Notes under the pieces: model-generated
Database searches by the model: none
Told to the model about the DNA's origin: nothing
The model's input: only the letters and a program-made list of their open reading frames with translations
Position numbers and translations under genes: made by a program
NCBI GenBank assembly: GCA_937898635.1
Contig: CALEJW010000231.1
Location: 1 to 25,662 of the forward strand
Direction of reading: 5' to 3'
DNA length: 25,662 nt
Origin: an uncultured Pseudomonadota bacterium
GTDB taxonomy: Bacteria; Pseudomonadota; Gammaproteobacteria; Burkholderiales; Usitatibacteraceae
Shown: positions 13,718 through 21,454 of the stretch, piece by piece
How the letters are laid out: each line of letters starts with the position of its first letter
Numbering within the stretch: position 1 is the first letter of the stretch

Positions 13718-16621
13718 ATGGTCGCACAATCTACTGACACCGCCAGGCCCGCGCAAGGACCGGCGGCCGGCACGGAGGTCCGCAAGACCACCTGCTACAT
13801 GTGCGCCTGCCGCTGCGGCATCCGCGTCCACCTGAAGGACGGCGAGATCCGCTACATCGACGGCAATCCCGACCACCCGATCAACCAGGGCGTCATCTGC
13901 GCGAAGGGCGCCTCGGGCATCATGAAGCAGCACTCGCCCGCCCGGCTCACGCTGCCGCTTCGCCGCAGGAGCGGCGCGGAGCGCGGCGCGGGCGACTTCG
14001 AGCCGATCTCGTGGGAGGAGGCGTTCTCCACCCTCGCCGAGCGCCTCGGGCGGATCCGCGCCACGGACCCGAGGAAGTTCGCGCTCTTCACCGGCCGCGA
14101 CCAGATGCAGGCCCTCACCGGGCTCTTCGCCCGCCAGTTCGGCACCCCCAACTACGCGGCCCACGGGGGCTTCTGCTCCGTGAACATGGCGGCCGGGATG
14201 ATCTACACGATCGGCGGCTCGTTCTGGGAGTTCGGCGGCCCGGACCTCGAGCGCGCCCGGCTCTTCGTGATGCTCGGCACCGCCGAGGACCACCACTCGA
14301 ACCCGCTCAAGATCGCGATCTCGAAGTTCAAGCGCGACGGCGGGCGCTTCATCTCCGTGAACCCCGTGCGCACCGGCTACTCGGCGATCGCCGACGAGTG
14401 GGTGCCGATCCGCCCGGGCACCGACGGGGCGCTCCTCCTCGCGATCGTGCACGAGCTGATCGAGCTCGGGCTCTACGACCGCGACTTCCTCGTGCGCTAC
14501 ACGAACGCCGGGCAGCTCGTGAACCTGGACGAGGCGAGCGACGAGTTCGGCATGTTCGTGCGCACCGAGGTGCCGGAGGAGGAGGGCTGCTTCGACCCGC
14601 AGAACAAGCTCTGGTGGGACCGCCACAGCGGCAAGCCGGTGCTCACGCACACCGAGGGCGCGGATCCCTTCCTGCTCGGGCGCTACCGGCTCCACGACGG
14701 CACCGAGGTGAGCCCGTCCTTCCAGCTCCTCAAGGACCGCGTGAAGGACTACACGCCGGACTGGGCCGCGGGCGTCACGGGCATCCCGGCGGCGACCATC
14801 CGGCGCCTCGCGCACGAGATGGGCATCACCGCGCGCGACCAGAAGATCGAGCTGCCGATCGCCTGGACCGACAGCTGGGGCAAGGAGCACGACACCGTCA
14901 CCGGCAACCCGGTCGCCTTCCACGCGATGCGGGGACTCGCGGCGCACTCGAACGGCTTCCACGCGATCCGCGCGCTCGCGATCCTGATGACGCTCCTGGG
15001 AACGATCGACCGCCCCGGCGGCTTCCGGCACAAGGCGCCGTTCCCGCGGCCCATCCCGCCCTGCGCGAAGACGCCCGCCACGCCGCTCGCGGTGAAGCCC
15101 GACTCCGTCCTCGACGGCGCGCCGCTGGGCTGGCCCGCCGAGCCCGACGACCTCTTCGTCGAGGACGACGGCACGCCGGTGAGGATCGACAAGGCCTTCT
15201 CGTGGGAGTACCCGCTCGCGGTCCACGGGCTCATGCACAACGTGATCACGAACGCGTGGCGCGGCGACCCCTATCCCATCGACACGCTCCTCGTCTTCAT
15301 GGCGAACATGGCGTGGAACTCGACCATGAACGTGGACGAGGTGCGGCGGATGCTGAACGACCGGGGCGAGGACGGGGAGTACCGCATCCCGTTCATCGTG
15401 GTCGCCGACGCCTTCCAGTCGGAGATGACCGCGTTCGCGGACCTGGTCCTGCCGGACACGACCTACCTCGAGCGCCACGACGTGATGTCGCTCCTCGACC
15501 GCCCGATCTCGGAGTTCGACGGCCCCGTCGATTCCGTCCGCATCCCCGTGGTGCCGCCCAAGGGCGAGTGCAAGCCCTTCCAGGAGGTCCTGATCGAGCT
15601 GGGCACGCGCCTGAAGCTCCCCGCCTTCGTCGCGAAGGACGGCCGGCGCAAGTACCGCGACTATCCCGACTTCATCCTCAACTACGAGACCGAGCCCGGT
15701 TCCGGCATCGGCTTCCTCGCGGGCTGGCGCGGCAAGGGCGGCGAGAAGAGCCTGAGAGGCGAGCCCAACCCGCGGCAGTGGGAGATGTACGCGCAGAACA
15801 ACTGCGTGTTCCGGTACCACCTGCCGAAGAGCTACCAGTACATGCGCAACTGGAACCAGGGCTACCTCGAGTGGTCGCTGCGCAACCGCATCACGCGCTA
15901 CGACGAGCCCATCCTCATCCATCTCTATTCCGAGGTGCTGCAGAAGTTCCGCCTCGCCGCCCGGGGCAAGGGCCTCTCCCGGCGCCCGCCGGAGGCGCTG
16001 CGCGCGCGCGTGGACGCGTTCTTCGACCCGCTGCCCTTCTACTACGAGCCGCTCGAGGCGCAGGCGACCGACAAGGCGCGCTATCCCCTCTCGGCGGTCA
16101 CGCAGCGCCCCATGGCGATGTACCACTCCTGGGACTCGCAGAACGCGTGGCTGCGCCAGATCCACGGGCACAACAGCCTCTTCGTGAACCCCGTCGCGGC
16201 CGCGCCGCAGGGCATCGCCGACGGCGACTGGATCTGGGTGGAGTCCGCCTGGGGCAAGGTGCGTTGCGTCGCGCGCCTGTCGGAGGCGGTCGAGCCCGGC
16301 ACGGTGTGGACCTGGAACGCGATCGGCAAGGCGCCGGGGGCCTGGAACCTCGCGCCCGGCGCCGACGAGTCGCGCCGCGGCTTCCTGCTGAACGGGCTCA
16401 TCAGCGACGAGCTGCCGCCCGACGCCGACGGGCACCGCTTCTCCAATTCCGACCCGGTCACCGGGCAGGCGGCGTGGTACGACGTGCGCGTGCGCATCCG
16501 CAAGGCCGACGACGGCGAGGAGAAGACCCTCGCCGCGGACCTGCCGGCGATGCGCGCCTATCCGGGCATGGCCGCCGCGCCAGGTGACGTGGCCTACCGG
16601 GCGGGAGGAAAGGGACGGTGA
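13718..16621 (+). CDS. soeA: SoeA-like molybdopterin sulfite dehydrogenase catalytic subunit
   Basis: This is a molybdenum bis-MGD oxidoreductase closely resembling SoeA, the catalytic subunit of the cytoplasmic membrane-bound sulfite:quinone oxidoreductase SoeABC. The start at 13718 (967 aa) has GGGGA at the right distance; an upstream ATG at 13703 has none. There is no Tat signal, consistent with a cytoplasmic enzyme. A [4Fe-4S] site is formed by Cys26, Cys29, Cys33 (CYMCACRC) and Cys61 (VICAKG). NYAAHGGFCSVNMAAG holds Cys153, a candidate molybdenum ligand. The later MGD-binding domains contain FADLVLPDTTYLERHD and, near the end, NGLISDE. The next gene is a tauE-type exporter, not the expected soeB (FeS) and soeC (membrane) genes; these must be elsewhere or the enzyme uses another partner. 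It overlaps tauE by four bases. Confidence 0.83.
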   Translation: MVAQSTDTARPAQGPAAGTEVRKTTCYMCACRCGIRVHLKDGEIRYIDGNPDHPINQGVICAKGASGIMKQHSPARLTLPLRRRSGAERGAGDFEPISWEEAFSTLAERLGRIRATDPRKFALFTGRDQMQALTGLFARQFGTPNYAAHGGFCSVNMAAGMIYTIGGSFWEFGGPDLERARLFVMLGTAEDHHSNPLKIAISKFKRDGGRFISVNPVRTGYSAIADEWVPIRPGTDGALLLAIVHELIELGLYDRDFLVRYTNAGQLVNLDEASDEFGMFVRTEVPEEEGCFDPQNKLWWDRHSGKPVLTHTEGADPFLLGRYRLHDGTEVSPSFQLLKDRVKDYTPDWAAGVTGIPAATIRRLAHEMGITARDQKIELPIAWTDSWGKEHDTVTGNPVAFHAMRGLAAHSNGFHAIRALAILMTLLGTIDRPGGFRHKAPFPRPIPPCAKTPATPLAVKPDSVLDGAPLGWPAEPDDLFVEDDGTPVRIDKAFSWEYPLAVHGLMHNVITNAWRGDPYPIDTLLVFMANMAWNSTMNVDEVRRMLNDRGEDGEYRIPFIVVADAFQSEMTAFADLVLPDTTYLERHDVMSLLDRPISEFDGPVDSVRIPVVPPKGECKPFQEVLIELGTRLKLPAFVAKDGRRKYRDYPDFILNYETEPGSGIGFLAGWRGKGGEKSLRGEPNPRQWEMYAQNNCVFRYHLPKSYQYMRNWNQGYLEWSLRNRITRYDEPILIHLYSEVLQKFRLAARGKGLSRRPPEALRARVDAFFDPLPFYYEPLEAQATDKARYPLSAVTQRPMAMYHSWDSQNAWLRQIHGHNSLFVNPVAAAPQGIADGDWIWVESAWGKVRCVARLSEAVEPGTVWTWNAIGKAPGAWNLAPGADESRRGFLLNGLISDELPPDADGHRFSNSDPVTGQAAWYDVRVRIRKADDGEEKTLAADLPAMRAYPGMAAAPGDVAYRAGGKGR

Positions 16622-17553
16622 AGCGACTCCTCGCGCTGGCGGTCGCCGCGGCCGCCCTCGCGATGGCCCCCGAGGCGTGGGCGGCCGCCGCGCCGCCCGA
16701 ATCCGCGATGCCCTGGTGGGGATGGCCGCTCTCGCTCTTCGTGGTGTGCTTCTTCCTCGGCATCGTCGCCGTGCCCGCCGGGGTCGGCGGCGGCGTGCTC
16801 TTCGTGCCGATCGTGGGCGGGTTCTTTCCCTTCCACCTCGACTTCGTGCGCGGCGCGGGGCTTCTCGTCGCGCTCGCGAGCGCGCTCTCCGCGGGCCCGG
16901 CGCTGCTGCACTCGGGACTCGCGAGCCTGCGGCTGGCACTCCCGCTGGCGGTCGTCGCCTCCGCGAGCTCCATCCTCGGCGCGATGATCGGCTTCGCCCT
17001 GCCCACCAACGCGGTCCAGGTGGCGCTCGGCGGCACCATCCTCGCGATCGTCGTGCTGATGGCGGTCTCGAAGCGCTCGGAGCTCCCCGAGGTCGCCGCG
17101 CCCGATCCCATCTCCGCCGCGCTCGGCATGAACGGCGTCTTCGTCGAGCCCAACACCGGGCGCGAGGTTCCGTGGCAGGTGCACCGGACGCCGGCGGGGC
17201 TGGCGGTCTTCTTCTTCATCGGCATCCTCGCGGGCATGTTCGGCCTGGGCGCCGGCTGGGCGAACCTGCCCGCGCTGAACCTGCTCATGGGCGCGCCGCT
17301 GAAGGTCTCGGCGGGAACCTCGAGCTTCATCCTGTCCCTCGTGGACAGCTCCGCGGCCTGGGTCTACCTCAACAAGGGCGCGGTGCTGCCGATGATCGCC
17401 GTGCCCTCGGTGATCGGCATGATGCTGGGGGCCAAGATCGGCGCGCGGTTGCTCGCGGTCCTGCCCGCGCCCGCCGTCCGGAAACTGGTGCTCGCCCTGC
17501 TCGCTTTCGCGGGCCTGCGCGCACTTCTCAAGGGGCTGGCGATATGGCCCTGA
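16618..17553 (+). CDS. tauE: TauE/SafE-family anion (sulfite/sulfonate) exporter
   Basis: This inner-membrane protein belongs to the TSUP (TauE/SafE/DUF81) family, whose members move sulfite, sulfoacetate and related anions. The 311-aa product starts with GTG overlapping the soeA stop (GTGA), after a strong GGGAGG site. It carries a signal-like N-terminus (about 1-22), and then two related halves: VPAGVGGGVLFVPIVGGFF (about 55-73) and FGLGAGWANLPALNLLMG (about 217-234), each the Gly-rich repeat of the family. A hydrophilic loop (about 150-185, with NGVFVEPNTGREVPWQV) separates them. Position directly after a sulfite-oxidising enzyme suggests sulfite efflux, but the direction and substrate are inferred. 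Confidence 0.87.
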   Translation: MKRLLALAVAAAALAMAPEAWAAAAPPESAMPWWGWPLSLFVVCFFLGIVAVPAGVGGGVLFVPIVGGFFPFHLDFVRGAGLLVALASALSAGPALLHSGLASLRLALPLAVVASASSILGAMIGFALPTNAVQVALGGTILAIVVLMAVSKRSELPEVAAPDPISAALGMNGVFVEPNTGREVPWQVHRTPAGLAVFFFIGILAGMFGLGAGWANLPALNLLMGAPLKVSAGTSSFILSLVDSSAAWVYLNKGAVLPMIAVPSVIGMMLGAKIGARLLAVLPAPAVRKLVLALLAFAGLRALLKGLAIWP

Positions 17554-17590
17554 TCCCGTCATGAATCAACCGACCGAAAGGAGCAAGAAG

Positions 17591-18100
17591 ATGCGCGCAG
17601 CAATCTGGATGGGGGCCGCGATGCTCGCGGCGACCGGGACCGCGATGGCGGCCCCGCAGCTCATGTCGGACGAATGGGCGAAGGAAGCCTGCACGGCGTG
17701 GAACCAGGACGCCACGCTCACCCAGGGGCTCCACGAGAGCGGCTGGGCCGCCAACGACAAGAAGCGCGGCTACAAGGCCCTGCAGGTGGCGCGCAAGGAT
17801 TGCCCGGCGAGCCCGAAGGTGGAGCTGCGGATCACGGCGAAGGAGGGCAAGGCCCTGTGCGTCTCCGGCGCGCGCTCGAGCGACAAGCTCGACCTCGACG
17901 TCGACTACGCGATGATCGCCGAGACGAAGCGCTGGATCGAGATGGGCAAGGGCGACTACGGCCCCATGCGCGCGATGATGTTCGGGCGCCTGAGCTTCGA
18001 CGGTCCCATGGGCGAGGCGATGGGCAACATGGGCCCCTTCGAGGGCTTCCTGCTGCTCGTGGGCAAGGTGCCGGGCGACACGGCCGGCTGCCCGAAGTGA
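17591..18100 (+). CDS. Secreted SCP2-like (sterol-carrier-fold) protein
   Basis: The 169-aa product has a signal peptide (about 1-21, ending AMAAP) after a good AAAGGAG site, so it is predicted periplasmic. The mature part resembles an SCP2-type fold: alternating strands with VELRITAKEGKALCVSG, then LDLDVDYAMIAETKRWIEMGKGDYGPMRAMMFGRLSFDGPMGEAMGN and a C-terminal helix FEGFLLLVGKVPG. Four cysteines are present (near residues 35, 74, 90 and 167), which may form disulfides. SCP2 domains bind hydrophobic ligands; here the ligand is unknown. The gene follows tauE by 37 bp in the same transcript. The SCP2 assignment rests on pattern memory and is moderate. Confidence 0.6.
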   Translation: MRAAIWMGAAMLAATGTAMAAPQLMSDEWAKEACTAWNQDATLTQGLHESGWAANDKKRGYKALQVARKDCPASPKVELRITAKEGKALCVSGARSSDKLDLDVDYAMIAETKRWIEMGKGDYGPMRAMMFGRLSFDGPMGEAMGNMGPFEGFLLLVGKVPGDTAGCPK

Positions 18101-18107
18101 GCCGGCG

Positions 18108-18521
18108 GTGAGCGAGGCAACCCGGGCGGCCCCCGACCAGGCGCGCTACGCGCGCCTGCTGGCGGCCGGGACCACCGCGGGTCTCGCGCTGCTCGTGGTC
18201 CTCTTCGGCCTCTACATGTCGGGCCTGGTGGCCCCGCAAGTGCCGCACGAGGCGCTGCCGGCGCTCTGGACCCTGCCCGCCGACCGCTTCCTCGCGGAGA
18301 CGGGCATCCCGGCGGGCTGGGGCTGGATCGCCCTCGCGGGGAGGGGCGACGTCCTCACCCTCGCGGGCATCGCGATCCTCGCGTTCTGCTCGGTGCCCTG
18401 CCTCGCGGCGGTGATGCCCCTCTACTGGGCCGCGGGCCAGCGCCTGCTCTTCTCGATCTGCGCGGTCGAGATCCTGGTGATCGCGTTCGCCGCCTCCGGC
18501 TGGATCGGAGGTGGGCACTGA
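18108..18521 (+). CDS. Small inner-membrane protein with three helices
   Basis: This 137-aa protein starts with GTG at 18108, seven bases after the previous stop. It has three hydrophobic segments (about 17-41, 82-107 and 111-133) and a short periplasmic or cytoplasmic domain between the first two (PHEALPALWTLPADRFLAET, then GIPAGWGW). Size, layout and location near a TauE-type exporter are reminiscent of DUF1634 proteins, which often accompany TSUP transporters, but this is a weak match. Function unknown; it may be an accessory subunit of the exporter or a membrane anchor for the SoeA-like enzyme. Confidence 0.65.
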   Translation: MSEATRAAPDQARYARLLAAGTTAGLALLVVLFGLYMSGLVAPQVPHEALPALWTLPADRFLAETGIPAGWGWIALAGRGDVLTLAGIAILAFCSVPCLAAVMPLYWAAGQRLLFSICAVEILVIAFAASGWIGGGH

Positions 18522-18582
18522 TGGAGAATTCTTTCCGAACCGGCCCCGGCGCGGGCCGGCAACCACGACGACAGGGAGCGAC

Positions 18583-18912
18583 ATGGGATACGTGATCGGA
18601 GGCATCGAGAAGGAGACGGACGCCGACGGCTACCTCAAGGAAGCGGACTACAGCGACGAGGCGATCGAGGTGATCGCGGCGGCGGACGGGATCGCGCTCA
18701 CCGAGGACCACCGGAAGGTGATCGACTACCTGCGCGAGCAGTACCGGGAGCACGGGCACACGCCCAACTTCCGCACGATGGTGAAGGACCTGCAGGACGT
18801 CCTGCCGGGCTGCGACTCGAAATCCCTCTACGACCTCTTTCCGATGGGGCCGGCGAAGCAGGGCTGCAAGGTGGCCGGGCTTCCGCAGCCCTACGGCAAG
18901 GGAGGGTACTGA
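18583..18912 (+). CDS. DsrC/TusE-family sulfur carrier with atypical C-terminal arm
   Basis: DsrC-type proteins carry sulfur on cysteines of a mobile C-terminal arm. The 109-aa product starts at 18583 after GGGAG and has the family hallmarks ETDADGYLKE (about 11-20), a helical core with VIAAADGIALTEDHRKVIDYLREQY, SLYDLFPMGPAKQG and the C-terminal CKVAGLPQP. Cys95 occupies the position called CysB. The usual penultimate cysteine CysA, eleven residues later, is replaced by Lys106 and the tail ends KGGY. TusE keeps CysA and lacks CysB; canonical DsrC has both. This is therefore a third type. An extra Cys77 lies in LPGCDSK. It may act as a regulator, a decoy or a carrier with different chemistry. 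It is the fifth gene of the soeA operon. Confidence 0.87.
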   Translation: MGYVIGGIEKETDADGYLKEADYSDEAIEVIAAADGIALTEDHRKVIDYLREQYREHGHTPNFRTMVKDLQDVLPGCDSKSLYDLFPMGPAKQGCKVAGLPQPYGKGGY

Positions 18913-18972
18913 CCCGCAATCGAAGGGCAAGGCGCATTCAACGAAGCATCCAAACAAGAAAAGGAGCAAATC

Positions 18973-19272
18973 GTGAAGTTCGATATCAGCATCATCGTCA
19001 GCGTGCTGGCCATCCTGGTCATGTTCTACTGCCTGTGGCTGGTTCTGTCCCTGCGCAAGAACGTTCCCGGAGGCGTGGTCGGCAGCACCTGGAAGACCCT
19101 CACCTCGCTCGTGATCCTCTTCACGCTGGGCTACCTCGTGACGCCGTTCTTCAGCCTGCTGCCGGCGGTGCTCACGAACGTGATCGTCTCGCTGATCTTC
19201 CTCTTCGGCGCGATCTACGTGGTGATCACCGTGAAGCTCATCTACCGCATCATCGAGGAACTCGCGGGGTGA
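18973..19272 (+). CDS. 99-aa membrane protein of the soeA operon
   Basis: This hydrophobic protein has three membrane segments (about 5-26, 42-63 and 65-90) separated by LRKNVPGGVVGSTWKT and a very short turn. It starts with GTG at 18973, six bases after a strong AAGGAG site, and the next gene begins four bases after its stop. There is no Cys besides Cys20 in the first segment. No family is recognised. Its tight coupling to the 156-aa gene suggests that the two products work together, with this one as the membrane part. Confidence 0.72.
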   Translation: MKFDISIIVSVLAILVMFYCLWLVLSLRKNVPGGVVGSTWKTLTSLVILFTLGYLVTPFFSLLPAVLTNVIVSLIFLFGAIYVVITVKLIYRIIEELAG

Positions 19273-19276
19273 GCCC

Positions 19277-19747
19277 ATGGACCCGGACGCCATTCTCGCC
19301 AAGACGCCGAAGGGCCTCGAGGAACTGAACCACCGCGGGCACGACCTGCCGCGCACGCTGCGCCTCGCGCTGATCCTCGTCGACGGCCAGTCGACGGTCG
19401 TCGAGCTGGAGAAGAAGGGCGCGATCATCCCGGAGTTCCTCGCGGCGCTTCGCGAGCTCGTCTCGCGGGGTCTCGTCGCTCCGCGCGGCCCGGGTACCGC
19501 CTCCGCGCCGGCGCATCGCGCCGTCGCGGCGAGCCCCGCCCACCGCTCGCTCCTGGGCCTCGCCGAGAGCATCCTCGGCGAGCGCTCGGCCAAGGTGGTG
19601 AAGAAGATCGAGGAGGCGGGCACTTCGCGCGAGGAACTCGTCGCGGCCGTCGAGGCCTGCTACAAGCTCATCCGCCTCACGATCGACGAGGCGCAGGCCG
19701 AGGAATTCCGGGCGGCCGCGAAGGAAGTGCTGGCGCGCAGCTCCTGA
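19277..19747 (+). CDS. 156-aa soluble unknown protein, last gene of the soeA operon
   Basis: The product has an N-terminal alpha/beta part (about 1-70: LRLALILVDGQSTVVELEKK and IIPEFLAALRELVSRGLVAP) that looks like a winged-helix or nucleotide-sensor-like domain, an Ala/Pro linker (about 71-88), and a C-terminal helical bundle (about 90-156: SLLGLAESILGERSAKVVKK, then EELVAAVEACYKLIRLTIDE). It has one Cys and no signal peptide or membrane segment. The layout resembles small bacterial response-type proteins with a degenerate winged-helix half, but no family is recognised. It ends at the hairpin at 19743. Confidence 0.72.
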   Translation: MDPDAILAKTPKGLEELNHRGHDLPRTLRLALILVDGQSTVVELEKKGAIIPEFLAALRELVSRGLVAPRGPGTASAPAHRAVAASPAHRSLLGLAESILGERSAKVVKKIEEAGTSREELVAAVEACYKLIRLTIDEAQAEEFRAAAKEVLARSS

Positions 19748-19767
19748 GGGGGGCGACCCCGCTCAGG
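19743..19767. terminator. Bidirectional hairpin between convergent operons
   Basis: CCTGAG-G-GGGG-CGA-CCCC-G-CTCAGG forms a 10-bp stem with one G-G mismatch. It includes the stop codons of both convergent genes (TGA at 19745-19747 on plus, and the TGA complement at 19763-19765). It lacks a U-tract, so its termination strength is uncertain, but it lies exactly where both transcripts should end. Confidence 0.55.
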
Positions 19768-20794
19768 CGAGCGCGATGGCCGCCGGCTCGGGCACCCGCC
19801 GCCCGGCCCCGCCGCCGTGCGCCGCGAGGTCGCGCGCGACGCGAAGCCAGTGCTCGCGACCGGCCCCGATCGCCTCCTCGAGCGCCGTCCGGCGGCCGCC
19901 GGCGCGCCATTCCGAGCGCGCCGCCTCCAGGCGCGGGAAGAGTTCGCGCCGCAGTCCCGAGAAGGTCGCGAACCAGAAGTGCAGCGAAGGACCGGCGTCG
20001 CGCGCGAGCAGCGTGGGCAGCGTGACGAGGGAGTCCGCGAGGAGGTCGCGGACGGCGCGCGCGGTGATCTCCAGGCGCCGGTCGAGGGGCCCTTGCATCA
20101 TCCGTTCCCAGTCCTCGCCGAGGAGGCGTCCCGCGGCGAGTTCCCCCAGCTCGTGCAGGATCAGCGTCTCGCGCTCGGCTTCCGCCATGCGCGCCACGGC
20201 CCCGTCGCGGCCGCGGCCGTAGCCGTAGGCGTCGAGGGCCGCGGCCATGTCGCCCTCCGGCGCGCGCGACTCCCAGGTCTCCGCGCTCAGCCACAGCCAG
20301 CGCTCGAAGGCCTCGCGGCGCAGCACGATCGTCTCGCCCTGCAGGACGGCGGGCGCGGCGTCGAGGTCGCGCGCGTATTCGCAGCCCGCCTCGAGGATCC
20401 GAACCCCTTCGCGCCGCTCGTGGCGCGAGAGGCGGGCGAGGAAGAAGTGCGGCTTGCCGAAGCGCCCGCGGCCCGCGCCGTAGAGCAGCCCCGCGGGCAC
20501 CAGCTCGGCGTTCACCGCCTCGACGTCGAACGGGTCCGCCGTGCCCGAGGCGAGGGGCAGGCGCTTCCAGTCGGCCTGCGCAAGGGATTCCCAGAGCGCC
20601 TCGCGCTCGGCGATCCAGCGGCCGACGTCCGCGCGCGGCGGCACGGCCTGCGGCGGCAGCTCGTGCTCCCAGCGGTAGTACTCGCGCATCGCGAGCAGGT
20701 AGTTGCAGAGCGTGTGGTCCTGCGCGTGCCGCGCGTCCGAGAGGTGGCAGTTCGACTGCACCGCCGCGAGGAGGGGCGCGAAGGGCGGCGTCAC
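19763..20794 (-). CDS. 343-aa unknown protein (resembles Sfum_1244 family)
   Basis: This soluble protein starts with GTG at 20794, overlapping the upstream stop by four bases (GTGA). It begins PPFAPLLAAVQSNCHLSDAR and contains HTLCNYLLAMREYYRWEHEL, DPFDVEAVNAELVP, GRGRFGKPHFFLARLSRHER, EYARDLDAAPAVLQGETIVL and, in the C-terminal half, the helical ILHELGELAAG and FWFATFSGLRRELFPRLE. Many Trp, His and Tyr residues in the conserved-looking N-terminal half suggest a catalytic or binding site. It recalls the Sfum_1244 family seen in sulfate reducers and sulfur oxidisers; that is from memory and not verified. Function is unknown. It is the last gene of the five-gene operon led by the HTH-ferredoxin-reductase fusion. 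Confidence 0.75.
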   Translation of the reverse strand: MTPPFAPLLAAVQSNCHLSDARHAQDHTLCNYLLAMREYYRWEHELPPQAVPPRADVGRWIAEREALWESLAQADWKRLPLASGTADPFDVEAVNAELVPAGLLYGAGRGRFGKPHFFLARLSRHERREGVRILEAGCEYARDLDAAPAVLQGETIVLRREAFERWLWLSAETWESRAPEGDMAAALDAYGYGRGRDGAVARMAEAERETLILHELGELAAGRLLGEDWERMMQGPLDRRLEITARAVRDLLADSLVTLPTLLARDAGPSLHFWFATFSGLRRELFPRLEAARSEWRAGGRRTALEEAIGAGREHWLRVARDLAAHGGGAGRRVPEPAAIALA

Positions 20795-21231
20795 CGGGGC
20801 GAGCCTCCCCCGGCGGCGCGCGGACGGCCCTCCCAGCCCATGACGGCGGCGACGACGGCCTCGAAGGGAATGCCGAGCAGGCCGTCGAATCGCGCCTGCG
20901 CCGCCGCGACCAGCGCGTGGACGTCTCCCGGCGCCTCGTCGCGGCCGCCGAGCGCGACGGCGAGGCCGCGCAGGCCGCCGCATTGCAGGCGCAGCTCGTT
21001 CGCGTGGGTGATCGCCGCGCCGGGCGGCGGCAGGCGCAGCGCGAAAGTCGCGCGCTCGCGCACGAGGGAGCGGAAGGTGGCGCAGTTCGCGTGGGCCACC
21101 GGGGAGCCGCAAAGGGGCCGCTCGGCTTCGCCGGCGAGCGCCAGGGTCGCGAGCGGGCAGCCCGCCTGCCGGGCGAGGAGAGCCCTCGCGAAGGCGCAGG
21201 GGGGCGCGCCGCCCGCCTCAGTCGTCGTCAT
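20791..21231 (-). CDS. 146-aa cysteine-containing unknown protein
   Basis: The product has Cys12, Cys25, Cys41, Cys50 and Cys84; the first four are spaced C-x12-C-x15-C-x8-C in an otherwise hydrophobic/Ala-rich sequence, and could hold an iron-sulfur cluster or zinc. The segment FALRLPPPGAAITHANELRL precedes QCGGLRGLAVALGG, and a C-terminal helix FEAVVAAVMGWEGR follows. There is no signal peptide. It overlaps the preceding gene by 14 bases and the following gene by 4, so it is firmly within the operon. No family name can be given. Confidence 0.7.
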   Translation of the reverse strand: MTTTEAGGAPPCAFARALLARQAGCPLATLALAGEAERPLCGSPVAHANCATFRSLVRERATFALRLPPPGAAITHANELRLQCGGLRGLAVALGGRDEAPGDVHALVAAAQARFDGLLGIPFEAVVAAVMGWEGRPRAAGGGSPR

Positions 21232-21442
21232 CGAAGCGCGGCCGCGTCTCGCGCACCTCGGTGAGGAGCGTCTCGGCGCCGAGCTCGTCCTCGGCGAAGA
21301 TCACCTTCACCTTGCAGTCCGCGGGGAGTCCGGGGTCCTTGCGCAGGGCCTTGGCCTGCGAGGAGGCGGCGGGGAAGGCGGCGATCTCGGCGACCTTCTC
21401 CAGGCGGTGGAAGGGAAAGACCTTGTAGATGAAGTAGGGCAT
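21218..21442 (-). CDS. 74-aa unknown protein
   Basis: This small acidic-tailed protein begins MPYFIYKVFPFHRLEKVAEI and ends in FDDDD. It is predicted alpha/beta, with strands at FIYKVFP and KVKVIFAEDE and a helical ASSQAKALRKD between. It has one Cys (about residue 43). The ATG follows the S24-like gene by 12 bp, and it overlaps the next gene by 14 bases. It looks like a small ferredoxin-fold-like or regulatory subunit; the family is not recognised. Confidence 0.7.
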   Translation of the reverse strand: MPYFIYKVFPFHRLEKVAEIAAFPAASSQAKALRKDPGLPADCKVKVIFAEDELGAETLLTEVRETRPRFDDDD

Positions 21443-21454
21443 GGGGTTCCGGTC

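Noticed and set aside
13583..16939. Very long open frame antisense to the soeA-like gene
   Set aside because: High GC content leaves few stop codons in the reverse frames. The translation is Arg/Ala/His-rich with no recognisable domain, while the plus-strand frame encodes a complete molybdoenzyme.
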